In this document: piece by piece, positions 35,857 through 45,288 of the stretch
Numbering within the stretch: the first letter of the stretch is position 1
How the letters are laid out: every line of letters starts with the position of its first letter
Assembly: GCF_902459745.1 (NCBI RefSeq)
Contig: NZ_CABPSJ010000003.1
Coordinates: 620,001-684,000 of the forward strand
Origin: Pandoraea communis
GTDB lineage: Bacteria; Pseudomonadota; Gammaproteobacteria; Burkholderiales; Burkholderiaceae
DNA length: 64,000 bases
Reading direction: 5' to 3'
Translations under genes and position numbers: made by a program
The notes under the pieces: generated by a model
What the model saw: the letters and a program-made list of their open reading frames with translations, nothing else
What the model was told of the DNA's origin: nothing
The model's database searches: none

Positions 35857-36873
35857 TCAGAACGGGGCAAGCACAAGCTTGCCGATGGTGCGTCCGCCTT
35901 CGAGCTGCGCGTGTGCGCGACGCAGGTTCGCCGCGTTGATCGGTCCCATAATTTTACCGACCGTCGTGCGCAGCGTGCCGGCGTCGACGAGCCGTGCAAC
36001 TTCGGTCAGCAGCTTGTGCTGCGCAATCATGTCCGGCGTTTCGTACATCGCACGCGTGAACATGAATTCCCAGACGAACGTGGCGCTCTTGCTCTTGAGC
36101 AGACCGATTTCGAGCGGCCCCGCGTTCTCGACGATCGAGCAGATCTTGCCTTGCGGGGCCACGGCTTCGGCCATGGCCGGGAAGTGGGCGTCGGTGTCGT
36201 TCAGGCACAACACGAAATCCACCTGGGGCACGCCGGCCGCCTTCAATTGCGCGGGGATGTCCTGGTAATGATCGATCACGTGCTGCGCGCCGAGCTGACG
36301 GCACCAGTCGGCCGATTCGGGGCGCGACGCGCTCGCCACGATGGTCAGTCGAGCCAGACGGCGTGCGAGCTGAATGGCGATGGAGCCAACGCCGCCGGCG
36401 CCCCCGACGATCAGGATCGACTTGCCTTCGTCACTGCCGTCAGGGGCGATGCCGAGGCGATCGAAAAGGGCTTCCCACGCGGTGATCGTCGTGAGCGGCA
36501 GCGCCGCTGCGTTCACGAAATCGAGCGACGCGGGCATGTGGCCGACGATGCGCTCGTCCACGAGATGGAACTCGCTGTTCGCGCCGGGACGGGTGATGCT
36601 GCCTGCGTAATAGACCGGATCGCCGACCTTGAAAAGGGTGACGTCAGGGCCGACGGCGGCAACGGTGCCTGCAGCGTCCCAGCCGAGTACGCGCGGCGTG
36701 GCTTCGACCTTGTCTTTCGGTGCGCGAACCTTGGTGTCGACGGGGTTCACGGAAATGGCTTCGACCTTGACCAGCAAGTCACGTCCGGCCGCTACAGGCA
36801 TGGGCAGTTCGATGTCTTCGAGCGATTTGGGGTCGTTGATGGGCAGGTAACGGGTCAATCCGATGGCTTTCAT
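35857..36873 (-). CDS. Zinc-binding alcohol dehydrogenase / quinone oxidoreductase family
   Basis: 338 aa from the ATG at 36873, placed 6 bp after a strong AAGGAG; the longer frame is not needed. MDR superfamily: GroES-like domain (MKAIGLTRYLPINDPKSL) and NAD(P) loop IVGGAGGVGSIAIQLAR. It fits the zinc-free quinone oxidoreductase branch (ZADH/YhdH-like family), which reduces quinones or enones. Divergent from a LysR gene that probably controls it. Confidence 0.9.
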   Translation of the reverse strand: MKAIGLTRYLPINDPKSLEDIELPMPVAAGRDLLVKVEAISVNPVDTKVRAPKDKVEATPRVLGWDAAGTVAAVGPDVTLFKVGDPVYYAGSITRPGANSEFHLVDERIVGHMPASLDFVNAAALPLTTITAWEALFDRLGIAPDGSDEGKSILIVGGAGGVGSIAIQLARRLARLTIVASASRPESADWCRQLGAQHVIDHYQDIPAQLKAAGVPQVDFVLCLNDTDAHFPAMAEAVAPQGKICSIVENAGPLEIGLLKSKSATFVWEFMFTRAMYETPDMIAQHKLLTEVARLVDAGTLRTTVGKIMGPINAANLRRAHAQLEGGRTIGKLVLAPF

Positions 36874-37012
36874 CTGCGTTCTCCTTAAGTTGCGGCGCGC
36901 CGTGCAAGGGGGGGGGCGACGACGCACGTAGTGCGATAGCCAGAGACTACGGCTGGTCGATTACTTTGAGAATCCTGATAATACGGAAAAGATTTTTTGG
37001 AAAATCCATCAA

Positions 37013-37951
37013 ATGGCATTGGACCTCGATACGGTGGCGTTGTTCGTGCGCGTGGCGGCGCTCGGTAATGTCTCAGCGGCAGGGCGCGAGCGAGGGCTAT
37101 CGCCGGCCACCGCGAGTACGCGGCTGGTGCAATTGGAAGGGGCGCTGGGCACGCGCCTGCTGCACCGTACGACGCGGCGCGTCGCATTGACGCAGGAAGG
37201 GGAAATCTTCCTGCTCCAGGCGCAGGCGCTGCTTGCCGTCGAGGCTCAGGCACTGGCGAGCGTCGGGCAGGGACGGGCGGCGCCTCAGGGGCGTTTGCGG
37301 GTGTCGTGCTCGTCGTCGTTCGGCCGTCAGCATGTCTCGCCGGCGTTGCCCGAATTCCTTGAATCCTATCCAGGTATTTCGCTCGACTTCCGGCTGACGG
37401 ATCGCGTCGTTGACCTCATTGAGGAGGGCGTGGATCTTGCCATTCGCGTGGGTGCGTTGCGCGATTCGACGCTGGTGGCCCGCAAGCTCGCCACGAATCG
37501 GCGCACGTTGTGCGCATCGCCTGCGTATCTCGCGGCGCGGGGGGCGCCGAAGCACCCCAGCGACCTCGCCGGGCACGACTGTCTGATTCTCGGCGAGCAG
37601 CGCGATTGGCGGTTCGTCACACCGGGCGGCACGCGGGTTGTGCGTGTGAGCGGGCGTCTCGCATCGGATAACGGCGAGGTGTTGCGCGATGCCGTTCTGG
37701 CGGGGCTGGGTATTGCGCTCAAGTCGACATGGGACATCGGCGCCCACTTGCAGCGCTGCGAGCTGGTGCCGGTGCTGCCGGCATACCCGCTGGCGGAGGA
37801 AGTCGCGATCTGGGCCGTCTACCCGAGTCGGGTGTTCGTGCCGCCGAAGACCCATGCACTGATCGAATTCCTGCAAGCACGCTTTGGCCCAACGCCGTAT
37901 TGGGATGGGGATGCTGTCGATGCCTCGCCGGCGTTGACCCGGCCGCAGTGA
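37013..37951 (+). CDS. LysR-type transcriptional regulator
   Basis: 312 aa. N-terminal HTH: LDLDTVALFVRVAALGNVSAAGRERGLSPATASTRLVQLEGALG; effector domain in the rest, resembling the CrgA/YafC group. ATG 37013 has only a weak TTGGAAA site. The 139-bp gap to the divergent quinone oxidoreductase is the usual setting for regulation of that gene. Confidence 0.92.
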   Translation: MALDLDTVALFVRVAALGNVSAAGRERGLSPATASTRLVQLEGALGTRLLHRTTRRVALTQEGEIFLLQAQALLAVEAQALASVGQGRAAPQGRLRVSCSSSFGRQHVSPALPEFLESYPGISLDFRLTDRVVDLIEEGVDLAIRVGALRDSTLVARKLATNRRTLCASPAYLAARGAPKHPSDLAGHDCLILGEQRDWRFVTPGGTRVVRVSGRLASDNGEVLRDAVLAGLGIALKSTWDIGAHLQRCELVPVLPAYPLAEEVAIWAVYPSRVFVPPKTHALIEFLQARFGPTPYWDGDAVDASPALTRPQ

Positions 37952-37958
37952 CGGTGCG

Positions 37959-38393
37959 TCAGTGCAGGCGATGGTTGCGGGGCTGCTGCGTGCGGGGTTC
38001 CTCGTGACCGATGGCCGGGCTGGCGTGATGCAGCACGAGCCGCCAGCCGTCGGCTTCCTTCAGATAGACGTTGGTGGCGAGCACAAAGGCGTAACGTGCC
38101 TCAGGATGGACTTCGACCTGAATCTGTTCGAGCACGTTATGAACGGCGCACAACGGATTGCGAGCGACCTGAAGATGGCTTACCGTCAATTGCATTCCGC
38201 CGTTCGCGAGGATCTGGCGCCAACTCGTGCGAACGGCCGCCGGGCCGACATGCCTTGGCCCCGAGGGGTGAATGCAGACGATCTCCTCGTCTTCCGACCA
38301 GACATCCATCAGCGTATCGGTGTCGCCGGCGCGCAGCGCTTCGTAATACGCATGCTCGGCGTCTTCCGGGCTCAGGAAAATGGCAGCGGGCAT
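37959..38393 (-). CDS. NTF2/SnoaL-like (DUF4440) protein
   Basis: 144 aa from ATG 38393 with GGAGG 8 bp upstream. The core FLSPEDAEHAYYEALRAGDTDTLMDVWSEDEEIVCIHPSGPRHVGPAAVRTSW is the cone-fold pattern of SnoaL/DUF4440 proteins. These can be small enzymes (isomerases, cyclases) or ligand binders. Function not known. It converges with the LysR gene and is 260 bp from fnr. Confidence 0.85.
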   Translation of the reverse strand: MPAAIFLSPEDAEHAYYEALRAGDTDTLMDVWSEDEEIVCIHPSGPRHVGPAAVRTSWRQILANGGMQLTVSHLQVARNPLCAVHNVLEQIQVEVHPEARYAFVLATNVYLKEADGWRLVLHHASPAIGHEEPRTQQPRNHRLH

Positions 38394-38652
38394 AACGGCA
38401 GCCTCCGTCGGAGTGATGCGCCGGGCTTGCGGGTATGCCGCCCGGCGAACGCGCCGATTATGGAGGGTTTGCCCGAGCTTGTCGAACACCCGGACGATGG
38501 CGGCGCCTGTGAGCGACTCTTGATCTGGCGCAAGGCAATGCCGGCCCGGTGCCGGTAGCTTATCGGTAATGCAGGAAAGCGAAAGTCAGCGCGGGCGGCG
38601 GCTTAGGGCGGGAGGCGCGCGGGGACGCGTGGGGCGCCCCCGGTTGCCGGTC

Positions 38653-39381
38653 TCAGCAGGGCGCGCCCGCGAGTTCGCGCAGTGCGATGGCGTCGACGAT
38701 CTTAACGTGACGCTGACGGATTTCGATCATGCCGTTCTGGGCGAACCGCGAGAACAGCCGGCTGACGGTTTCCAGCTTGAGGCCGAGGAAACTGCCGATT
38801 TCCTCGCGGCTCATGCGCAGCACGAATTCGTTGGCTGCATAGCCGCGGGCGGCCAGTCGCTCGGAAAGGTTGATCAGGAAGACGGCCAGACGCTCTTCGG
38901 CGCGCATCGTGCCGAGCGCGAGCAGTTGCTGGTGCTCGTTGCGGATTTCCTGGCTCATCAGGCGGTGAAGCTGGCGTTGCAGCGACGGCACCTGACGCGA
39001 TAGCGTCTCCAGTTCGCCGAAGCGAGCGATGCACAACTCGCTGTCTTCGAGCGCAATGGCGGTGCTCGGGTGACGGCTGTCGGCCACGGCGTCCAGGCCG
39101 ATCAACTCGCCCTGAAGGTGGAAACCGACGACCTGTTCGCGGCCGTCGGGTGCGGTAACGCAGCTTTTCAGCGAGCCGAAGCGAATGCCGTAGACTGCGT
39201 TCAGATCATCGTTGGCGTGATAAAGCACTTCGCCCTTCTTGAGGCGACGGCGCTCGCTCACGAGTGAGTCCAGTCGTTCCAGTTCGGGTTCCGGAATGCC
39301 GACGGGCAGGCAGAACTGCCCCAGCGAACACGTGGAACAACGGGGCTGAGCGATGGGAGTTCGACCGATCTCGGTGGTCAT
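38653..39381 (-). CDS. fnr: Fnr/Anr-type oxygen-sensing transcription regulator
   Basis: 242 aa. Four likely [4Fe-4S] ligands as in E. coli FNR: Cys15, Cys18, Cys24 and Cys117. A cNMP-type sensor fold is followed by an HTH whose recognition helix ETVSRLFSRF has the Glu-Ser-Arg set of FNR, so it should bind TTGAT-N4-ATCAA sites. It controls the switch to low-oxygen growth. No such site is evident in its own upstream region. Confidence 0.95.
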   Translation of the reverse strand: MTTEIGRTPIAQPRCSTCSLGQFCLPVGIPEPELERLDSLVSERRRLKKGEVLYHANDDLNAVYGIRFGSLKSCVTAPDGREQVVGFHLQGELIGLDAVADSRHPSTAIALEDSELCIARFGELETLSRQVPSLQRQLHRLMSQEIRNEHQQLLALGTMRAEERLAVFLINLSERLAARGYAANEFVLRMSREEIGSFLGLKLETVSRLFSRFAQNGMIEIRQRHVKIVDAIALRELAGAPC

Positions 39382-39709
39382 GGAGGCCCCTGAAGTTATT
39401 TCGCGAGTTTACCATGGGGGCGTCGACCTATCGTTTTCCTTACCAAGACGTCAGGGTTTCGACGAAGCTTTACGGGCGCGAGTGTTTCAGTAATAATTGC
39501 GCACATACCGGACGTCCGTCTCGCCGTACCATCGGCCTGGGCGTTTTCCCGGCAGGTCGTTCGAAGCATCCAGGTTGCGCCGCCGTCACTACGACCGAAC
39601 ACAAACGGGCGCGCACTTATGCGAAGCGGGTTACGACCGCTTCTCGTGTTCCAAGCATCCATTTATTCCTGATACCGGGTCGCCAAGCCCCCGGTCTGCT
39701 TAGTCGCAC
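39382..39709. other. 328-bp divergent gap fnr - scpB
   Basis: Contains no supportable gene. Features seen: an AT-rich TAATAATT at about 39491, a possible -10 for scpB without a good -35, and a 7-bp stem (39623-39629 / 39637-39643) with a 7-base loop and no T-run. Confidence 0.5.
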
Positions 39710-40933
39710 ATGAATACCCAAGAGGCGAAACTCGTCCTCGAGACCGCGTTGATTTGCGCGCAGGAGCCGCTCAAGGTCGGCGATCTGCGCAAGCTTTTCA
39801 ATGACGCCGTGTCTGGTGACACGGTGCGCGCGCTGCTCGAGGAAATCCGCGTGCAATGGGATGGCCGAGGTGTGGAATTGGTGGCATTGGCCACCGGCTG
39901 GCGTTTCCAGAGCCGTCCGCGCATGCGTGAATACCTTGATCGCCTCAATCCGGAGAAGCCGCCGAAGTATTCGCGCGCCGTGATGGAGACGCTGGCGATC
40001 ATTGCATATCGTCAACCTGTCACGCGAGGCGACATCGAAGAGATTCGCGGCGTGACGGTCAATACGCAGATCATCAAGCAGCTCGAAGACCGTGGCTGGA
40101 TTGAGGTGATTGGTCATCGCGACGTGCCGGGACGCCCCGGCCTGTACGCCACGACCAAGGACTTCCTCGATGATCTGGGGTTGCGGGCGCTCGATGCGCT
40201 GCCGCCGCTGGAAGATCCCGCGGCACAGGCGCAGATCGATCTGCTCGCGCAGCAGAACATCGAATTCGGTGAGCGTGCCGAGGGCGAGGCGGGTGACGAG
40301 GCGACGTCCGACGACGCGCCCGTCGCCGATGCCGACGCGCTGGCGCGTCTGGCGCAAACGCGTGCCGATGAGTTGCCGCTTGCCCAAGGGTTGCCGGAAG
40401 GTCAGCGCCCGTTGGTGTCGACCGAAGAGGAATTGACGCAAGACGCCTTGCTCGATGCCGTGATGGCGGAAGGCGAAGGTATGCGCGAGGTGTCGCTCGA
40501 GGTGCTGGCGCAGGCGTCGAGCGAAATGACGTCAGACGTTGAGGAACTCGCGGACATTGCGCACGTCAGTGAGCAGGTCGATGCACCACGCGGCGACGCT
40601 TCCGGCGACGACGGTGCGCGGGATGCCGCGAAAGCAGCATTCGATACCGATCTGCCGGAGGATGACATTGCCGGCCTGTCGGAAGACGTTGTGCAGGACG
40701 AGGAATATTCCGAAGAATCAGAGTCTGCGGTGTCGGTCGGCGACGATCCGCCGCAAGATACGCAGGACGTAGCGACGCAGGCGGCAGATTCCGCGGCGTC
40801 GGTCACGCAGGAGGTTTCCCCGCACGCTGTCGACTCGGCAGCGAACGAAGCCGCCGCCGGACAGCCCATGTCCGGTGCGATGGATGACGACGAGAACGAC
40901 GGGGACGACAAGAATCTCGTCACTGGTACCTGA
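39710..40933 (+). CDS. scpB: Segregation and condensation protein B
   Basis: 407 aa. The ScpB winged-helix pair occupies residues 1-165 ([84 protein letters not shown]). The remaining ~240 residues are a highly acidic Asp/Glu/Ala/Ser tail with no fold, much longer than in well-studied ScpB (about 200 aa). It forms the SMC-ScpAB condensin complex. rluB follows, a common pairing. Confidence 0.95.
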   Translation: MNTQEAKLVLETALICAQEPLKVGDLRKLFNDAVSGDTVRALLEEIRVQWDGRGVELVALATGWRFQSRPRMREYLDRLNPEKPPKYSRAVMETLAIIAYRQPVTRGDIEEIRGVTVNTQIIKQLEDRGWIEVIGHRDVPGRPGLYATTKDFLDDLGLRALDALPPLEDPAAQAQIDLLAQQNIEFGERAEGEAGDEATSDDAPVADADALARLAQTRADELPLAQGLPEGQRPLVSTEEELTQDALLDAVMAEGEGMREVSLEVLAQASSEMTSDVEELADIAHVSEQVDAPRGDASGDDGARDAAKAAFDTDLPEDDIAGLSEDVVQDEEYSEESESAVSVGDDPPQDTQDVATQAADSAASVTQEVSPHAVDSAANEAAAGQPMSGAMDDDENDGDDKNLVTGT

Positions 40934-41084
40934 AGGCACCGGCGCCTGGCGCCGGGAACACCCGCGGGACCGTTAGCGATAAGAACGAAGTCGCGGCAAG
41001 CATTTGCCGCGCATTCATGGTGCGAACACGGATCAGGGCAGCCACTAATGCCTGCCCACGACGATCCCGTTTTCCAATGAGGTT

Positions 41085-42854
41085 GTGTTGAAACAAAACG
41101 AAGAATCCCAGGACCTGCACGCACGCGATGCCGGTGCCGAAGCACGCGCGCCGGAAGGCGAGGGCGGCGACGACAAGACATCGCGCCGCGGTTTGCGCCG
41201 TGGTCCGCGCAGTCTGATTGCCCGCCGTCGTGCGGCTCAGCAAGCCAAGCGCGAAGGCGAGGACGGCGGTGCGGGTGAGTCCGCGCCGGACGCCGCGCAA
41301 GGCGCACCACTTGACGACGCACCGCAGAGGCCCGCAGCGGGCGCTGACGGTGCGCCGTCGGCTGCTCAGGGGCGTCCTCCTCGCAATGGCGCACGCAAGC
41401 CGCGCGGCGGCAAGCGTGACGGTGCCTCACAGGCGTCGCAGCCGGCGCAGGCCGGTGGCGGTGCTGGCAACGTCGCTGCGCCGGCCGGCAAGGCACCGCA
41501 AGGGGCCAAGGGGCGTGGCCGCAAGGGGGCGCCCGGCGCTGGTGGCGCCCGAGGCAACGCCGGTGGCAAGGGCGGCGACGACGATCTGTTTTCGTTCGTC
41601 ACGTCGGGGGGCTTCGACAGTGAGGAGTCCGATGGCGACGCCAAGGCAGCCGCCAAGCGTGGCCGCCGTCCGGCAGATCGCCGTGTGCTGTCGCCGGATG
41701 ACGAGGCACCGAAGCTGCACAAGGTGCTTGCCGAAGCCGGCATGGGCTCGCGTCGCGAGATGGAAGAGCTGATTCTCGCCGGGCGTGTGTCCGTCAATGC
41801 AGAGCCGGCCCACATCGGTCAACGCATTCTGCCCACCGACCTGGTTCGCATCAACGGCAAGCTCGTCAAGCGTCGCATCACGAGCAAGCCGCCGCGCGTG
41901 CTGCTGTATCACAAACCAGCGGGCGAAATCGTCAGCCATGCCGATCCGGAGGGGCGCGCGTCGGTGTTCGACCGCCTGCCGCCGATGAAGACGGCCAAGT
42001 GGCTCGCCGTCGGCCGTCTGGACTTCAACACGGAAGGTCTGCTGATTCTCACGACGTCCGGCGATCTGGCGAACCGATTCATGCATCCGCGTTACGAAAT
42101 CGAGCGTGAATACGCCGTGCGTACCGTGGGGCAACTGAGCGAAGCCTCGCGCCAGCAACTGCTGCACGGCATCAAGCTGGATGACGGCGAGGCCAACTTC
42201 CTGCGTCTGAAGGATGGGGGCGGCGAAGGCTCGAATCACTGGTATCACGTGGCGCTGGCCGAAGGCCGGAACCGCGAAGTGCGCCGTATGTTCGACGCGG
42301 CGGGGCTGATGGTGAGTCGTTTGATCCGTACGCGCTACGGCCCGTTGACGCTCCCGCGCGGTCTCAAGCGCGGTCGTTACGAAGAACTGGATGACGCACA
42401 GGTTCGCTCGCTGTTTTCGGCTGTCGGCATGAAGATGCCGGGCCTGAGCCCGGACGAGAAGCCAAAGGGCGCTCGCGGCGGCAAGGCTGGCGCACCGAAG
42501 GAGTCGCGTCGTCAGCCGGACCCGATGCAGACCGCTCTGGGGGTTTTCAGTCGCGAGCCGGGGCAGTCGCGCCGTCCCCGCGCCAATCCGCTGACGGCAT
42601 TCGTTGGCCCGAGCGGCGGCTATCCGGGACAGACGCCTTCGCCGCGCGGTGAAGGGCGACGCTTCGGCGGTGGCGGCTCGACGGGCGGCGGTGGTTTCGG
42701 CGGCCAGTCGCGCAGCGGTAACGGTAACGGTAATGGCAATGCTAATGGCAATCGTAGCCGTGGCGGCAACCGGACGGGCGGCGGTGGCGGCGGTAACAGC
42801 GGTGGTGGCAACCAAGGCAACCGAGGCAATCGCGGCGGTAACCGTTCGCGTTGA
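41085..42854 (+). CDS. rluB: 23S rRNA pseudouridine-2605 synthase
   Basis: 589 aa from GTG 41085. The enzyme core is at about residues 200-440: S4 domain ([21 protein letters not shown]) and pseudouridine synthase domain with catalytic Asp in [19 protein letters not shown] and [14 protein letters not shown]. It carries large disordered ends: a basic Ala/Gly/Arg-rich N-terminal region of about 200 residues and a Gly/Arg/Asn-rich repeat tail (about 520-589) reminiscent of RGG RNA-binding tails. E. coli RluB is about 290 aa, so both extensions are notable. Confidence 0.95.
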   Translation: MLKQNEESQDLHARDAGAEARAPEGEGGDDKTSRRGLRRGPRSLIARRRAAQQAKREGEDGGAGESAPDAAQGAPLDDAPQRPAAGADGAPSAAQGRPPRNGARKPRGGKRDGASQASQPAQAGGGAGNVAAPAGKAPQGAKGRGRKGAPGAGGARGNAGGKGGDDDLFSFVTSGGFDSEESDGDAKAAAKRGRRPADRRVLSPDDEAPKLHKVLAEAGMGSRREMEELILAGRVSVNAEPAHIGQRILPTDLVRINGKLVKRRITSKPPRVLLYHKPAGEIVSHADPEGRASVFDRLPPMKTAKWLAVGRLDFNTEGLLILTTSGDLANRFMHPRYEIEREYAVRTVGQLSEASRQQLLHGIKLDDGEANFLRLKDGGGEGSNHWYHVALAEGRNREVRRMFDAAGLMVSRLIRTRYGPLTLPRGLKRGRYEELDDAQVRSLFSAVGMKMPGLSPDEKPKGARGGKAGAPKESRRQPDPMQTALGVFSREPGQSRRPRANPLTAFVGPSGGYPGQTPSPRGEGRRFGGGGSTGGGGFGGQSRSGNGNGNGNANGNRSRGGNRTGGGGGGNSGGGNQGNRGNRGGNRSR

Positions 42855-42981
42855 GGCTGCCCGAACGTCACGATGTGGACGGCCGGCGAAGAATGGGGTG
42901 GCGAGCGATTGGCCGCCCCCATTTTGCAGCGCAGCAACGTTGCATTGATGCCCGTCAGGCGGGCTTTGGGGGCACCAAGCG

Positions 42982-43010
42982 TTGCAAATCGGCCCAAAAC
43001 CATATAAAAT
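42982..43010 (+). promoter_or_regulatory. Probable sigma-70 promoter of the rimP-nusA-infB leader
   Basis: -35 TTGCAA (42982-42987), 17-bp spacer, -10 TAAAAT (43005-43010, five of six). Predicted transcription start near 43017, 65 nt before the terminator stem. Confidence 0.55.
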
Positions 43011-43081
43011 CAATGAATAAGCTGGTTTGCGTGCCGCGCGATCTGTTGCGGCGCGCACCTCATGCGCAATGAGGCTGTAAG

Positions 43082-43108
43082 AAATGGGCGTTTCGCCCAT
43101 TTTTTTTT
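43082..43108 (+). terminator. Intrinsic terminator inside the rimP operon leader
   Basis: Perfect 9-bp stem AAATGGGCG / CGCCCATTT (43082-43090, 43094-43102) with loop TTT; the T-run covers 43100-43108. It comes after a promoter and before rimP, so it either ends a short RNA of about 90 nt or serves as an attenuator of the rimP-nusA-infB operon. Confidence 0.85.
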
Positions 43109-43277
43109 GCCGCGAGCGTTTTACGCGCGGCCGATGCCGCCGCGTCGGGGAGTGGGTGTGCCAACACAGGTACGCCGGCCCGGACAGTCGAGGCAGGTAT
43201 CGTGCGACGTCCCATGCGGGGCGCGCAGACATGTCGGGCGCTGCTAATGCGCGCGAGTTTTTCTAGGGTGAGCAAAG

Positions 43278-43736
43278 TTGCAATTGCCAGAACTGATCGA
43301 GACCACGGTCGAAGGCCTGGGTTACGAGCTGGTCGATCTTGAGCGCGCCGGCGGCGGTTTGCTGCGCGTCTACATCGACAAGCCGGAAGGCATCACGATC
43401 GATGACTGCGAGACGGTGAGCCGTCAGCTCTCGCATGTCCTGATGGTCGAGAACGTCAACTACGACCGACTCGAAATATCGTCGCCGGGGCTGGATCGTC
43501 CGCTGCGCAAGCTGCGTGACTTCGAGCGTTTTGCCGGTGCGGAAGTAAGTCTTACGTTGCGTGTGCCGCTCGAAGGCCGCAAGCAGTTCCGCGGCATCTT
43601 GCAGGCACCGCAAGGCGAAAACTTGAGCCTGGAGTTCGAAGGCAAGGGCGGCCCGGCGCTGCTCGATTTCACCCTCGCGGATATTGACCGTGCGCGCCTT
43701 GTGCCGCAGATTGATTTTAGGAGTCGCAAACGATGA
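43278..43736 (+). CDS. rimP: Ribosome maturation factor RimP
   Basis: 152 aa from TTG 43278 ([55 protein letters not shown]), the standard RimP N-terminal pattern, followed by the SH3-like C-terminal part. Needed for 30S subunit maturation. Its stop overlaps the nusA start (ATGA at 43733-43736), giving coupled translation in the rimP-nusA-infB operon. Confidence 0.95.
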   Translation: MQLPELIETTVEGLGYELVDLERAGGGLLRVYIDKPEGITIDDCETVSRQLSHVLMVENVNYDRLEISSPGLDRPLRKLRDFERFAGAEVSLTLRVPLEGRKQFRGILQAPQGENLSLEFEGKGGPALLDFTLADIDRARLVPQIDFRSRKR

Positions 43737-45208
43737 GTCGCGAAGTATTGCTGTTGGTCGATGCGCTCGCGCGCGAAAAGAACGTCGACAAGGATGTCGT
43801 GTTCGGCGCGCTTGAAGCAGCATTGGCTTCGGCCACCAAGAAGCGCTACACCGAAGACGTCGACATTCGCGTGCACATCGACCGCGAGTCGGGCGAGCAC
43901 GAGAGCTTCCGCCGTTGGCTGGTCGTGCCGGACGAAGCCGGTCTGCAAGAGCCGGACAAGCAGATCTTGCTGTTCGAAGCCAAAGAAGAAAACCCGTCGA
44001 TCGAAATCGACGAGTTCATCGAAGAACCGGTGGAATCGCTGGAGTTCGGTCGTATCGGTGCGCAGGCGGCCAAGCAGGTCATTCTGCAGCGCATTCGCGA
44101 TGCCGAGCGTGAGCAGATCCTGTCGGACTTCCTCGAGCGCGGCGAAAAGATCATGACCGGTACGGTCAAGCGTCTCGACAAGGGCAACCTGATCGTCGAG
44201 TCGGGCCGTGTCGAAGCGCTGCTGCGTCGCGATCAACTGATTCCGAAAGAAAACCTCCGTATCGGTGACCGCGTTCGCGCTTACATCGTGAAGGTCGACC
44301 GCACGGCGCGCGGCCCGCAAATCGAACTCTCGCGCACGGCGCCGGAATTCCTGATCGAGCTGTTCGGCATGGAAGTGCCGGAAATCGAGCAAGGTCTGCT
44401 GGAGATCAAGTCGGCCGCTCGTGATCCGGGCGTACGCGCCAAGATCGCCGTGGTGGCTTACGACAAGCGCATCGATCCGATTGGCACTTGCGTGGGCATT
44501 CGCGGCACGCGTGTGCAGGCCGTGCGTAACGAACTGGGCGGTGAGAACGTCGATATCGTGCTGTGGTCGGAAGACCCGGCGCAATTCGTGATCGGCGCCC
44601 TCGCGCCGGCGGCGGTGCAGTCGATCGTCGTGGACGAAGAAAAGCACAGCATGGATGTCGTCGTCGACGAGAACGAACTGGCCGTGGCGATTGGTCGCAG
44701 CGGTCAGAACGTGCGTCTCGCGTCGGAACTGACCGGCTGGCAAATCAACATCATGACGCCGGATGAATCGGCAGAGAAGCAGAACGAAGAACGCGGCACG
44801 CTGCGTACGTTGTTCATGCAGCGTCTCGATGTGGATGAAGAAGTGGCGGACATCCTGATCGAGGAAGGTTTCTCGAGTCTGGAAGAGATCGCCTACGTGC
44901 CCCTTAACGAAATGCTCGAAATCGAAGCATTCGACGAGGACACGGTGCACGAGCTGCGCAATCGTTCACGCGACGCACTGCTGACGCAGGCGATTGCCAC
45001 CGAGGAAAAGGTCGAAGGTGTTGCACTCGACCTCAAGAGCCTCGATGGCATGACGCCCGAGTTGCTGGCCAAGCTGGCCGAGCATGAAATTCAGACGCGC
45101 GATGATCTGGCCGAGCTGGCTGTCGACGAACTGACCGAGATGACCGGCGTCGACGAAGAAGCTGCGAAGGCACTGATCATGAAAGCGCGAGAGCACTGGT
45201 TCCAATGA
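43733..45208 (+). CDS. nusA: Transcription termination/antitermination factor NusA
   Basis: 491 aa. Order: RNAP-binding N-terminal domain (1-130), S1 domain ([22 protein letters not shown]), two KH domains ([44 protein letters not shown]) and two acidic C-terminal repeats, as in the proteobacterial form. Controls pausing, intrinsic termination and antitermination, which makes the leader terminator in front of this operon of interest. Confidence 0.97.
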   Translation: MSREVLLLVDALAREKNVDKDVVFGALEAALASATKKRYTEDVDIRVHIDRESGEHESFRRWLVVPDEAGLQEPDKQILLFEAKEENPSIEIDEFIEEPVESLEFGRIGAQAAKQVILQRIRDAEREQILSDFLERGEKIMTGTVKRLDKGNLIVESGRVEALLRRDQLIPKENLRIGDRVRAYIVKVDRTARGPQIELSRTAPEFLIELFGMEVPEIEQGLLEIKSAARDPGVRAKIAVVAYDKRIDPIGTCVGIRGTRVQAVRNELGGENVDIVLWSEDPAQFVIGALAPAAVQSIVVDEEKHSMDVVVDENELAVAIGRSGQNVRLASELTGWQINIMTPDESAEKQNEERGTLRTLFMQRLDVDEEVADILIEEGFSSLEEIAYVPLNEMLEIEAFDEDTVHELRNRSRDALLTQAIATEEKVEGVALDLKSLDGMTPELLAKLAEHEIQTRDDLAELAVDELTEMTGVDEEAAKALIMKAREHWFQ

Positions 45209-45255
45209 TGACCTGCCCCGGCATGCATATGGAACAGTGAACTTTGAAGTTAACC

Positions 45256-45274
45256 GCAAGGCGCCTGGCCTTGC
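45256..45274 (+). other. Hairpin just upstream of infB
   Basis: Perfect 7-bp stem GCAAGGC / GCCTTGC with a 5-base loop, ending 7 bp before the GAAGAGG ribosome site of infB. It could influence infB translation; no T-run, so not a terminator. Confidence 0.5.
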
Positions 45275-45288
45275 TTGAAGAGGTTTGA

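Larger units (their letters stand above)
42855..43277. other. 423-bp gap rluB - rimP with a structured leader
   Basis: No protein gene. It contains a promoter (42982-43010), a small hairpin CCTCAT/ATGAGG (43058-43063 / 43069-43074), and a strong intrinsic terminator (43082-43108) about 170 bp before rimP. The stretch 43110-43277 shows no clear second promoter. Confidence 0.65.
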
